From Gemmatimonadota bacterium (lineage in GTDB: Bacteria > Gemmatimonadota > Gemmatimonadetes > Longimicrobiales > Gaopeijiaceae): a stretch of DNA of 51,707 nucleotides. The notes beneath the pieces were generated by a model. That model saw only the letters and a program-made list of their open reading frames with translations. It was not told the origin of the DNA and ran no database searches. Each line of letters begins with the position of its first letter. The stretch's first letter is position 1. Made by a program: the position numbers and the translations under genes. Location: the NCBI GenBank assembly GCA_003567615.1, contig PWZC01000281.1, positions 1 to 51,707 of the forward strand. Direction: 5' to 3'. Positions 24,472 to 32,645 of the stretch are shown one piece after another.

Positions 24472-25604
24472 CGCCTGTGATCCTGCAGCGGTGCGACAAG
24501 TTCGTCGGGCGCACCATGAACTGGATGTATGATCACCTTCGGTGGCTGCCCCGCTACAAACCTCTGGTGCTGGCCGACCACCTGGTGAACCGGGACGAGT
24601 TTCCGGAACTGGAAGCCTGGAGGTGGAACGCCGAGACCTTGCCCCGCAGGGTGTGGCGGAAAATCAGGGGGGGGCGCCCGTTCCCCGTGGACCTCCACCA
24701 GCTCCGGAAGCAGCGGCCCCTGGTGCTGCACAGTCACTTCGGGTGGGTTGCCACCGGCGACCACGACCTTCGGCAGGCCCTGGATCTCCCCTGGGTGGTC
24801 GGGTTCTACGGTGCCGATGTCTATGAACTGCCCCACTTGGAGGAATGGTCCCATCGCCTGGAAAGGATCTTCGCCGATGCCACCCGCGTTCTACCGCTGG
24901 GGCCTCGCATGGGTCGGCGGTTGAAGGAGCTGGGCTGCCCTTCCCACAAGATCGTGGTCCACAATCTGGGGGTGGACGTGGATGCCCTGGGGTATCAGGA
25001 GCGGGTCCGGGAGCCGGACGAACCGTTGCGGCTCCTCTTCGCCGGCACGTTCCGCGAGAAGAAGGGCGTCCCGGACCTCATCGAGGCGTTGCATCTCCTT
25101 CGGAGCGACGGACAACCCGTCCACCTGGATCTTGTGGGCGAGGCCGCCGCGAAGCCCGGTGACGCCGAGACGGAGGCGGAGATCCTGGAAGGAATTCGAA
25201 GGTGGAAGCTGGATCCGGTGATCACGGCCCACCCCTTTCTCCCCTTCCAGGAGCTGGTTGCGTTGGCTCGCCGTTGTCATGTGCTCGTGACTCCCAGCGT
25301 CACGGCCTCCTCGGGAGACTCGGAGGGAACGGTGTTCATCATTCAGCAGATGATGGCCACCGGGATGCCGGTGGTGGCGACCCGACACGCCGACATTCCC
25401 TACACGTTCGGCGATCTGGCCGGGGCCCTGGTTCCGGAGCGCAACCCGGAAGCGTTGGCCACCGCGATCCGTCGGTACCTGGACGAACCGAGCGCCTTGG
25501 TCGAGGATGGTCTACGGTTTCGGCGCCACGCCGAGGAAAATCTGGATATCCGTTCCTCGGCGGAGGCCCTGGCCGGGATCTACGATCAGGTGCTCGCTCA
25601 GTAG
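24468..25604 (+). CDS. Family 4 glycosyltransferase (colanic-acid type)
   Basis: 378 aa from ATG 24468, overlapping the exporter stop (ATGA). The N-terminal half has HSHFGWVATGDHDLRQAL and WVVGFYGADVYELP. The C-terminal GT-B domain has RLLFAGTFREKKGVPDLIEALHLL, VTPSVTASSGDSEGTVFIIQQMMATGMPVVAT and the acidic SEGT nucleotide-binding loop. It is a retaining, cytoplasmic GT4 enzyme of the type found in exopolysaccharide clusters. The donor sugar is unknown. Confidence 0.9.
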   Translation: MTPVILQRCDKFVGRTMNWMYDHLRWLPRYKPLVLADHLVNRDEFPELEAWRWNAETLPRRVWRKIRGGRPFPVDLHQLRKQRPLVLHSHFGWVATGDHDLRQALDLPWVVGFYGADVYELPHLEEWSHRLERIFADATRVLPLGPRMGRRLKELGCPSHKIVVHNLGVDVDALGYQERVREPDEPLRLLFAGTFREKKGVPDLIEALHLLRSDGQPVHLDLVGEAAAKPGDAETEAEILEGIRRWKLDPVITAHPFLPFQELVALARRCHVLVTPSVTASSGDSEGTVFIIQQMMATGMPVVATRHADIPYTFGDLAGALVPERNPEALATAIRRYLDEPSALVEDGLRFRRHAEENLDIRSSAEALAGIYDQVLAQ

Positions 25605-25708
25605 TGGGAAGATCCCCGTCCTGACCAGGGAGGACACAAGGCCGTGGTCGCTGGGATGGGTGGCCCTGTGGGATGGGGTGGCCCTGAGGGGACCGTGACC
25701 CCTGGTCG
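25605..25708. terminator. Convergent intergenic spacer with tandem repeat and hairpin
   Basis: Two imperfect copies of TGGGATGG(G)GTGGCCCTG lie head to tail at 25652-25668 and 25669-25686. They are followed by AGGGG-N7-CCCCT (25687-25703). The hairpin lies between the two convergent stops and could terminate either side; no T-run is present. Confidence 0.35.
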
Positions 25709-27370
25709 CTAGACGGGAATGTCGTCGCACTCCGGCACGGGCGGCGTAAAGCCGTCGCCGTGATCCCATTCGAAGGCGTGTATCCTGCGGCCGGGGTCCA
25801 GGACGATCGCTTCGGTCAGCGACTCGATGACATCCGCTGATTCAGGGGATACCGACCAGGGTCGGCGCCAATGGTTGTCTTCCACCAGGATCAGCCCCGA
25901 AGGTCGGCATTGCACCACGAGCTTGATGGATGACGGGTGAGCCACCATGGGTCGATCGGTCTTCCAGTTGCGGCTGAAGGCCTCCCGGGGTAACCCGTCC
26001 TGGCTCCTTCCAAGATAATTGGCCGAGACGATCAGGTCGTTGCGTCCCAGGAAATAGACTGCCTTCAACTCGGTGGAGGTAAGGACCACCGAGACCGCTT
26101 CGATCCGGTCACCAAGGTCATGGGACACGCCCCGCCAGTCGGCTTCTCCCCGGTAACGAATGTCGAAAGGCCAGTCGGCATCGTCACCCGCCACCATTCT
26201 CGCCGTGTAGGACGAGGCCGGGTTTCCCCAGGCGGCGAAGGCCACACCGAAAAGGAGGGCCACTCCGCCCACGAGGGTGGCGGCCCGGGCTTGCAGCCAG
26301 GGCTGGAAGAAAGCTTGGAACTCGGTGAGCAGACGGCGAAGGAGGGGGCCCACCACCACTCCGGTGATGGCAAAGAAGAAGGGGAGAGCGTAGAAGACGT
26401 AGCGGGTCGCGTTCTGGGGGGCCAGGGTGTGCACACCCATCACAAGCACGAAGATCGTGAGCCACAGGGAGACAGGCCGAGCGTTTCGCCGCAGCGCCAC
26501 GACGGCCACCAGGGGAAAGGGGGCCCAGAGCAGGGGGAAGTGTGAGAGGAGGTAGTAATGATAGAATCTCAGGTTCGCCTCCTGTCCTTCTGCCCATACA
26601 TCCACGTGCTGGAATGCATCCCTCGCCCCTCGCAGGGTACCGGACATCTGGAGCCAGACCAGGGCCCCCAGCCCCGCCAGTGCTATGACAAAGACGGGGA
26701 CCCGATAGGTGCGAAGGGGACGACCGCTTCCCAGGGCTTGCCAACCGAGCAGGATCAGGAGCCAGGCGGCGATTCCCGAAAGCCCCACCAGCGAGCTGAT
26801 CTGTACATTCATGGCTGCCGCCCCCAGCACCACCGCCCCCCCTGCCAGGAACCAGCCCCTCGGACGATGCCATGGCCGCGCCGGACCCGTCACCAGCGCG
26901 TAGGCGCACCAGGCGGCCCCTACGACGCAGAGGGCCTGGACGGAGTAGAAACGGGCAAGCTGGGAGTGATAGATCGCCTGGGGTGCCAGCAGGAGAAGCA
27001 GACCGGCCGTCCACCCTTCCCAACGCCCTGCCGCTGTGCGGACCCAGAGGAAGGTGATCACGACCAGGAGGGTGCCGGCTACCACCGCCGGTATGCGGGC
27101 CGCGACGAGGCTTTCACCGAATGCCAGGTAGGAGGCGGCCACCATCCAGGTGAAGAGGGGGGCCCGGGTGTATTCGTGGGCGCTGTCGATGAGGGGGGCG
27201 CCCTGGCTCAGGAGCGAGGAGGCGGCCATCACGTGGTTCAGCTCGTCCACATACGAAGTGTGGTCGAGGTTCAACAGGCGGAGGATCAGTGCCACTATCG
27301 CAAGAAGCCCGGCCTCCAGTATCAGCCGACGACGGCCGGTCCCCGTCTCCTCGTTCTTCACCGCCCTCAT
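25709..27370 (-). CDS. Membrane glycosyltransferase, GT39/ArnT-like (PMT_2)
   Basis: 553 aa from ATG 27370, overlapping the upstream stop (ATGA). The open frame continuing to 27973 overlaps the previous gene and is not used. About ten hydrophobic helices fill the first 420 residues. The loop after helix 1 carries SYVDELNH, the Asp-Glu pair characteristic of ArnT/PMT enzymes that take sugars from polyprenyl phosphate. A soluble domain of about 130 residues ends the protein. It is the last gene of the minus-strand operon and pairs logically with the DPM-like enzyme at 28437, which would make the lipid-linked donor. Confidence 0.87.
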   Translation of the reverse strand: MRAVKNEETGTGRRRLILEAGLLAIVALILRLLNLDHTSYVDELNHVMAASSLLSQGAPLIDSAHEYTRAPLFTWMVAASYLAFGESLVAARIPAVVAGTLLVVITFLWVRTAAGRWEGWTAGLLLLLAPQAIYHSQLARFYSVQALCVVGAAWCAYALVTGPARPWHRPRGWFLAGGAVVLGAAAMNVQISSLVGLSGIAAWLLILLGWQALGSGRPLRTYRVPVFVIALAGLGALVWLQMSGTLRGARDAFQHVDVWAEGQEANLRFYHYYLLSHFPLLWAPFPLVAVVALRRNARPVSLWLTIFVLVMGVHTLAPQNATRYVFYALPFFFAITGVVVGPLLRRLLTEFQAFFQPWLQARAATLVGGVALLFGVAFAAWGNPASSYTARMVAGDDADWPFDIRYRGEADWRGVSHDLGDRIEAVSVVLTSTELKAVYFLGRNDLIVSANYLGRSQDGLPREAFSRNWKTDRPMVAHPSSIKLVVQCRPSGLILVEDNHWRRPWSVSPESADVIESLTEAIVLDPGRRIHAFEWDHGDGFTPPVPECDDIPV

Positions 27371-28440
27371 GGCTTCCAATCCGAATCCGGATCCAACGGG
27401 GGGTACCCGACGCGTTCGGGTTCCTGGGCCGTCGACCGATCCCGGCTCCGCTCCCTGGCCGGTGCGTTCACATGGACGATGACCTCGCCCACCAGCCCCA
27501 GGGCGATGGCCTGGACGCCCAGGATCACCAGGAGTGTGCCGAGCAGGAGCAAGGGGCGGTCTGCGATGGCCTGTCCGCCGATCCGTTGGACGGCCAGGAC
27601 CACCAGGATGGCACCGCCAAGGAGGATCCCCCCGCTCCCCACCAGGCCGAAGAATCGGAGCGGTTTGTCGGTGAAGCGCATGAGGAAGTAGAGACCGAGG
27701 ACATCCAGCACCCGGCGGAGGTACACGCCGGGTCCATAGATCCGTGGCTGCCGGTCGCCGGGATGCTGAGCGGCCTCCACCTCCACCACCTCGAATCCGG
27801 CCCGAAGTGCCAGGAGGGGGAGAAACCGATGGAAGTCGCCATAGAAGGGGAGAACGTCGAAGACCTCCCGGTGGATGGCCCGGACCCCGCACGCCACATC
27901 CTTGATCTGGCCCCCACTCCCCACCGATGTCAGGAGCAGGTGGAAGACACGGTTCTGAAGTCGATTCAGCCACGAGTCCCGACGGGGCCAGCGCCTGGCC
28001 ACCGCCATGGGCTTGCCCTCCAGGACCGGTGCCAACAATGCAGGGAGTCGGTCCGGCTCAATCCGGGGGTAGGGTGGAAGGGTCAACAGAATGCTGTGGT
28101 TTGCCCGTTCCGCCCCCGCCCGGATCAACCCTGTGTCGCCGATGGGATGACTCGTCTGTAGCACCTGGATCGGTTCCCCTTCCTTTCGCAGCTCTTCCAG
28201 GGGAAGGGTCAACTCCTGGAATTTCGGCTCTACGATGAAGATGAATTCAAAGGTGAGGGACTCCTGCCTCAGTGGTGCCGAGTACTCTGCGTAGATCCAC
28301 TCGAGCGCCGAGGGACGCTCACTCACCGGGACGAGGACCGAGATGGCCGGTTTGTGCCGGGCGGTGGGTTCTGCCCCTTCCCGGCTCTGGCCGGACCCGG
28401 CGGCTTCCCCGTTGAGAGCACGTGTCCCGGTGGGCTTCAT
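27367..28440 (-). CDS. Degenerate DPM-like GT2 with C-terminal membrane helices
   Basis: 357 aa. The fold follows dolichol-phosphate-mannose-synthase-like proteins: ISVLVPVSERPSALEW at the start, GSGGQIKDVACGVRAIHREVF mid-protein, and two C-terminal helices (FFGLVGSGGILLGGAILVV and LLLLGTLLVILGVQAIALGLVGE). The catalytic signatures are missing, however. Where the neighbour has VVDDGSTDG this protein has FIVEPKF, and where a DxD is expected it has LLTLPPYPRIEP. It may be a non-catalytic partner of the enzyme at 28437 or act on an unusual substrate. Both neighbouring genes overlap it by 4 nt. Confidence 0.78.
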   Translation of the reverse strand: MKPTGTRALNGEAAGSGQSREGAEPTARHKPAISVLVPVSERPSALEWIYAEYSAPLRQESLTFEFIFIVEPKFQELTLPLEELRKEGEPIQVLQTSHPIGDTGLIRAGAERANHSILLTLPPYPRIEPDRLPALLAPVLEGKPMAVARRWPRRDSWLNRLQNRVFHLLLTSVGSGGQIKDVACGVRAIHREVFDVLPFYGDFHRFLPLLALRAGFEVVEVEAAQHPGDRQPRIYGPGVYLRRVLDVLGLYFLMRFTDKPLRFFGLVGSGGILLGGAILVVLAVQRIGGQAIADRPLLLLGTLLVILGVQAIALGLVGEVIVHVNAPARERSRDRSTAQEPERVGYPPLDPDSDWKP

Positions 28441-29408
28441 TGAGATCGCTCCCCAGGACCCTCAGGTGCACCAGCCGGTCGGAGGAGGTACGATGTTGCC
28501 GGCATACGCTCCCGAGCGTGGAATACCGCCGCCTCTGCCAGTAGCCCCAGCATGACCAGGTACGCTGCCAGTCCCGTCAGCAGGGCTGTGACGGTGGGAA
28601 AGACCATGGAGAGTTGGCCCATTTCGATAGCGGTGAGGGCAGAGCGGACCCCGAAGGCCGCAGCTAGGGCGAAGGTCAGGAGTGCGGCGGAGACGTAGGG
28701 AACCAGGGGACGTTCCCGGAACGAACGGATCATGGTGAGGACAAGCAGATCCGAGACAACCTTCCAGGTGCGGGAGAGTCCGTACTTGCTCCGGCCCGAC
28801 CTCCGGGCATGATGTCGGACCGGAACCTCGGTGACCCTTGCCCCTGCCGTCGATACCGCCAGCGCGGGGATGAAGCGGGGGAAGTCCGCGTACAGATAGA
28901 GCCGGTCCACGAGCTCCCGCCGATACGCCTTCAGCGAGCACCCATTGTCCCGGATGGAGACGCCGGTGATCCACCGAATGATCCGGTTGGCCACCACTGA
29001 GGGGATCCGCCGGGTGATCATGGGATCCTTCCGCTCCTCTCGGAAGCCGGTTACCAGATCGAATCCCTCGTACAAGGTTCGCACCAGCCGAGGGATGTCG
29101 GCCGGATCGTTCTGGAGATCTCCGTCCATGGTCACCACTGCATCGCCTCGGGCCTCCCGAAGTCCGGTCCGAAGCGCCGCCGTCTGCCCCCGGTTCCGGG
29201 GGAGGATGATGGCGCGGATTCGGTCATCGTCGCCGGCGGCCCGTTCCAGCTCCTCCCGGGTCCCGTCGGTGCTCCCATCGTCCACCACGATCAGCTCCCA
29301 GGGGCCTTCCGGTTCCAGCGCCAACCGAACCGCCTCAACCACGGGGCGCACGTTTCCCACCTCGTTGTACATGGGAACGACCACGGAGAGCAGGTTGGGC
29401 CAGATCAT
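28437..29408 (-). CDS. Polyprenyl-phosphate glycosyltransferase (ArnC/DPM1-like GT2)
   Basis: 323 aa from ATG 29408 (MIWPNLLSVVVPMYNE), overlapping the asparagine synthase stop. The GT-A motifs are intact: LIVVDDGSTDGT, NRGQTAALRTGL, VVTMDGDLQNDP and ITGVSIRDNGCSLKAYRRE. Two C-terminal hydrophobic segments anchor it in the inner membrane. It would transfer a sugar from a nucleotide donor to undecaprenyl phosphate. The GT39 enzyme at the end of the operon could then use the lipid-linked sugar on the outer face. Confidence 0.9.
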   Translation of the reverse strand: MIWPNLLSVVVPMYNEVGNVRPVVEAVRLALEPEGPWELIVVDDGSTDGTREELERAAGDDDRIRAIILPRNRGQTAALRTGLREARGDAVVTMDGDLQNDPADIPRLVRTLYEGFDLVTGFREERKDPMITRRIPSVVANRIIRWITGVSIRDNGCSLKAYRRELVDRLYLYADFPRFIPALAVSTAGARVTEVPVRHHARRSGRSKYGLSRTWKVVSDLLVLTMIRSFRERPLVPYVSAALLTFALAAAFGVRSALTAIEMGQLSMVFPTVTALLTGLAAYLVMLGLLAEAAVFHARERMPATSYLLRPAGAPEGPGERSQ

Positions 29409-31441
29409 GGCGTTGGGTCCGGGGAGAGGGACTCGGACGTGTCCGCATCTCGGGTGCAGAAAGTGGACCAGCCGGACGCGGCACCCCGCTCCAGATGCCG
29501 AAGCGAGAGCTCCAGGCTCATGAGGCACCAGAGCCGATGAGCGTGGTTGTGGAGCCCATTGAGGTGTTGCCGCCGCAGTACCGCCCCCTCGCGCCCATCA
29601 AACCAGCCTCGCTGGAGCACCCCTTCGAGGAGGTCGTCCATGAGCGGGCGCAGGGGACCCCGCAGCCAGTTCTTCATGGGAATGCTGAAGCCTTCCTTCC
29701 CCTTTCGGATCGTCTCGGGGGGGAGCAAACCTCGCATGGCTTCCCTCAGGATCCACTTGGGCTGACGGGCACCCAGCTTCCAGGCGTCGGGGAGGGCCAT
29801 GGCGAACTCCACAAACCGGTGGTCCAGAAAGGGGACCCGGGCCTCGAGGGAAACCGCCATGGACATCCGGTCCACCTTGGTGAGGATGTCGTCAGGTAGG
29901 TAACCGGACAGGTCGCTGTGGAGCCGGGCCGCCAGGCCGGCGAACCCCCGGTCTCGGGCCTGGTCCAGGAGGCCGCGATAATGGGCGAAGCAGTCCCGAC
30001 CTCGGAGGGCTTCGGCCAGCTCACCCGCGATGAGGGCTCGCCGCTGGGACAGGTCCCAGAATACCCACCAGCGAGCATGCTCCAGGTCCGACGGTCGAGC
30101 GGCTCCCTCCGCAAAGCGCTTGGCCAGGTTCACCGGTCCCTTCTTGCGGGGCGACGGTGGTATCCGGGTCAGCAACCGGTCCGCAAACTGCCATCCCCAG
30201 CGTCCACCCAGCCAGCGCAGTCGGCGCTGCCACTGGTGCGCGCGGTAGCAGTCGTAGCCGGCGAAGAGCTCATCGCCCCCGTCTCCGGAGAGGGCCACCG
30301 TCACCTCGGTCCGTGCCAGCTTCGAGAGGAGAAAGGTTGGGAACGCGGAGACGTCGGCGAAGGGTTCGTCGAAGAGACCCGCCAGGTCGCCGGCGAGCTC
30401 CGAGATCTCCGGTCCCACCTCTCCTTCCCGGTGCCAGGTGCCGACGTGGTCGGCCACCAGCCTAGCCCACGGCCGTTCATCCCACGAGGGTTCAGCGAAT
30501 CCCAGGGCGAAGGTCCGAAGTGGGCTCCCCTCATGGGAGGCGCCCGGCGGGCCTGGTTGGCGGAGGTGCCCCCCAAGGTGCCCCTGCATGAGGGCCACGA
30601 TGGAGCTGGAGTCGATTCCCCCCGAGAGGAATGCCCCCAGGGGGACGTCCGCCTCCATCCGGAGCCGCACGGCATCATCCAGTCGGCTCCGGAGCGCCTC
30701 CGCACCGGCCCGGGGTGAGGCCAGGGCGGCCCTCACCTCAGCCGGATCCCCCATCCCGGCCTCCAGCCGCCAGAAGTGGGACTCCTCGCGGGTCCCTGGA
30801 CGGTCCCGGTCCAGTGCGACCCGGGAGCCGGCCCGGAGCTTCTCCACCCCCTGCACCACGGTGGAGGGAGTAGGCACGTACTCGTAGGTCAGGAAGTCGT
30901 CCACGGCCTCCAGGTTCCACTTCAGGGGGACCAGCCCCGACGCCATGACGGCCTTCAACTCAGAGCCGAAGACGATCCCCTCCCGCCCCTCGAAGAGGTA
31001 AAGGGGCTTGATTCCCAGACGGTCCCGGGCCAGGAACATCCGGCCTCGGCGGCGGTCATAGAGGGCCAGGGCAAACATCCCGTTCAGTCGCTGGGGAAGG
31101 TCCTCGGCCCACTCTTCCCAGCCGTGGACCAAAACCTCGGTGTCGGAGTCGGTGCGGAAGCGGTGTCCCCGATCCTGCAGCTCCCTGCGTAGCTCCCCAT
31201 GGTTGTAGATCTCCCCGTTGAAGACCACATGGACTGACCCGTCCTCGTTGGTCATGGGCTGGGAACCGCCGGCGGGATCGATGACCCGGAGGCGCCGTAT
31301 GCCCAGCCCTACCGGTCCATCGAGATGGAATCCCTCTTCGTCGGGCCCCCGGTGGATGAGCGTCGAGATCATCCGCCGAAGGGTGTTCAGCTTCGCAGGG
31401 CGGCCCGAACGGAGGTGCCAGAAACCTGCGATCCCGCACAT
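29405..31441 (-). CDS. asnB: Asparagine synthase, glutamine-hydrolysing (glycan-cluster type)
   Basis: 678 aa from ATG 31441, which exposes the catalytic MCGIAG N-terminus. Glutaminase residues are present (HRGPDEEG, VVFNGEIYNH), and the synthetase PP-loop reads FLSGGIDSSSIV with ALSGDGGDELFAGY. So, unlike the two lasso cyclases, this protein has a complete glutaminase site. Asparagine synthase homologues are common in exopolysaccharide clusters, where they may amidate sugars or lipid-linked intermediates rather than make asparagine. It lies 1 nt after the upstream stop in the coupled operon. Confidence 0.93.
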   Translation of the reverse strand: MCGIAGFWHLRSGRPAKLNTLRRMISTLIHRGPDEEGFHLDGPVGLGIRRLRVIDPAGGSQPMTNEDGSVHVVFNGEIYNHGELRRELQDRGHRFRTDSDTEVLVHGWEEWAEDLPQRLNGMFALALYDRRRGRMFLARDRLGIKPLYLFEGREGIVFGSELKAVMASGLVPLKWNLEAVDDFLTYEYVPTPSTVVQGVEKLRAGSRVALDRDRPGTREESHFWRLEAGMGDPAEVRAALASPRAGAEALRSRLDDAVRLRMEADVPLGAFLSGGIDSSSIVALMQGHLGGHLRQPGPPGASHEGSPLRTFALGFAEPSWDERPWARLVADHVGTWHREGEVGPEISELAGDLAGLFDEPFADVSAFPTFLLSKLARTEVTVALSGDGGDELFAGYDCYRAHQWQRRLRWLGGRWGWQFADRLLTRIPPSPRKKGPVNLAKRFAEGAARPSDLEHARWWVFWDLSQRRALIAGELAEALRGRDCFAHYRGLLDQARDRGFAGLAARLHSDLSGYLPDDILTKVDRMSMAVSLEARVPFLDHRFVEFAMALPDAWKLGARQPKWILREAMRGLLPPETIRKGKEGFSIPMKNWLRGPLRPLMDDLLEGVLQRGWFDGREGAVLRRQHLNGLHNHAHRLWCLMSLELSLRHLERGAASGWSTFCTRDADTSESLSPDPTP

Positions 31442-31442
31442 T

Positions 31443-32645
31443 TCAGCCCACCTCCTGCCGAAGTCGCGTGCCGGCCACCGCTGCGACGACGCGCTGAACC
31501 CGTGTGTGGTATCGGAGGTCACCGTACTGCTCCCGGGCGACCTCTTCGGCGGTCTCCGCCAGCATCCGGGCCCGCTCGGGGTCGGCGAGGACGGCCTCGA
31601 TCCCCTCCGCAATGGCTTCCGGGGTAGGATCGACCAGTTGGGCCGAGGAGTCATCCAGGACCTGGGTGTGCGACGGGATCCGGGTGGCCACGATGGGCCG
31701 GCCGGCCCTTAGGTACTGGTAGATTTTGAGTGGGGTGTTGGTCCCCCGACTCCGGGTCGTGATCAGGATATCGGCGAGCTGCTGGTGAAGGGGAACGCCC
31801 CGGGGGGGAACCGCGGGAATGGCGACCAGTGCCTCCTCGAGTCCACGCGTCCTGGCCTGGCCGGCGAGCCGTGCGCTCTGCTCGGCGGTGCCGCCCACCA
31901 CGAGGATCCGGAGCCCGGGATGCCTGCTGCAGGCGAGCTCCGCCGCCGCGAGGAGGAGGTCCAGTCCCTGGTAGTGTTCCAGCGAGCCGGTGTAAGCCAC
32001 CACGGGCCCGGAGCCCAGCCCCAACTCCTGACGGCGGTCCCGGATATCGCCTTCCCGGAGTGGGGGAGAGGGGAGCTCCAGCGTGTTTTCGATGATCTCC
32101 AGCGGTCCCGAGTAGCCTACCTCCCGGGCCCGGTCTCCCAGAGCGGGGCAGATGGCAATCACTCCGTCCGCGCCTTCCAGGGTGTAGCGCTCGAGCCGTT
32201 CAAAGGTGCGTACCACCGGCGCCAGATCGTAGCGGCCGAAGTTGCGGAACTGCTGCGGGAGGCTTGAGTGCATATCGTAGAGGTGGGGAAGCCCGAGCCG
32301 TCGGCGCATGGCCGCTCCCCACGCTCCGGCCTCCTCATGGGTGTGTACCAGATCGTAGCCCCCGGTGCGAGCCATCCGCCAGGCCCGGACGAGGAGCGGT
32401 ACGTCCAGCGCCAGTTTGGCTGGCGAGGGGCCGATGCGCACGTCGTGAACCCCGGGAGGACGGCGAGCCCTCACGATCCGGAGGCCGTCCAACTCCACAT
32501 CCTCGCCGAAGGGATAGGTGACCAGATCAACCTGGTGTCCCCCGTGACCCACCAGGGAACGGATCCGGTGAAGAACGCTGAAGGGTGTGCCCCGGGGCCG
32601 GAGAAAGGGCTGGGGCGCCACCATGAGGATTCGGAGCGGTCTCAT
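31443..32645 (-). CDS. Family 4 glycosyltransferase
   Basis: 400 aa from ATG 32645, overlapping the fusion-gene stop (ATGA). The N-terminal half has RILMVAPQPFLRPRGTPFSVLHR and DLVHTHEEAGAWGAAM. The GT-B C-terminal half has VVAYTGSLEHYQGLDLLLAAA, RILVVGGTAEQSARL and RGTNTPLKIYQYLRAGRPIVAT, where TPLKIYQYL takes the place of the usual E-x7-E loop. This pattern is seen in exopolysaccharide clusters next to asparagine synthase genes. Cytoplasmic; substrate unknown. Confidence 0.88.
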   Translation of the reverse strand: MRPLRILMVAPQPFLRPRGTPFSVLHRIRSLVGHGGHQVDLVTYPFGEDVELDGLRIVRARRPPGVHDVRIGPSPAKLALDVPLLVRAWRMARTGGYDLVHTHEEAGAWGAAMRRRLGLPHLYDMHSSLPQQFRNFGRYDLAPVVRTFERLERYTLEGADGVIAICPALGDRAREVGYSGPLEIIENTLELPSPPLREGDIRDRRQELGLGSGPVVAYTGSLEHYQGLDLLLAAAELACSRHPGLRILVVGGTAEQSARLAGQARTRGLEEALVAIPAVPPRGVPLHQQLADILITTRSRGTNTPLKIYQYLRAGRPIVATRIPSHTQVLDDSSAQLVDPTPEAIAEGIEAVLADPERARMLAETAEEVAREQYGDLRYHTRVQRVVAAVAGTRLRQEVG

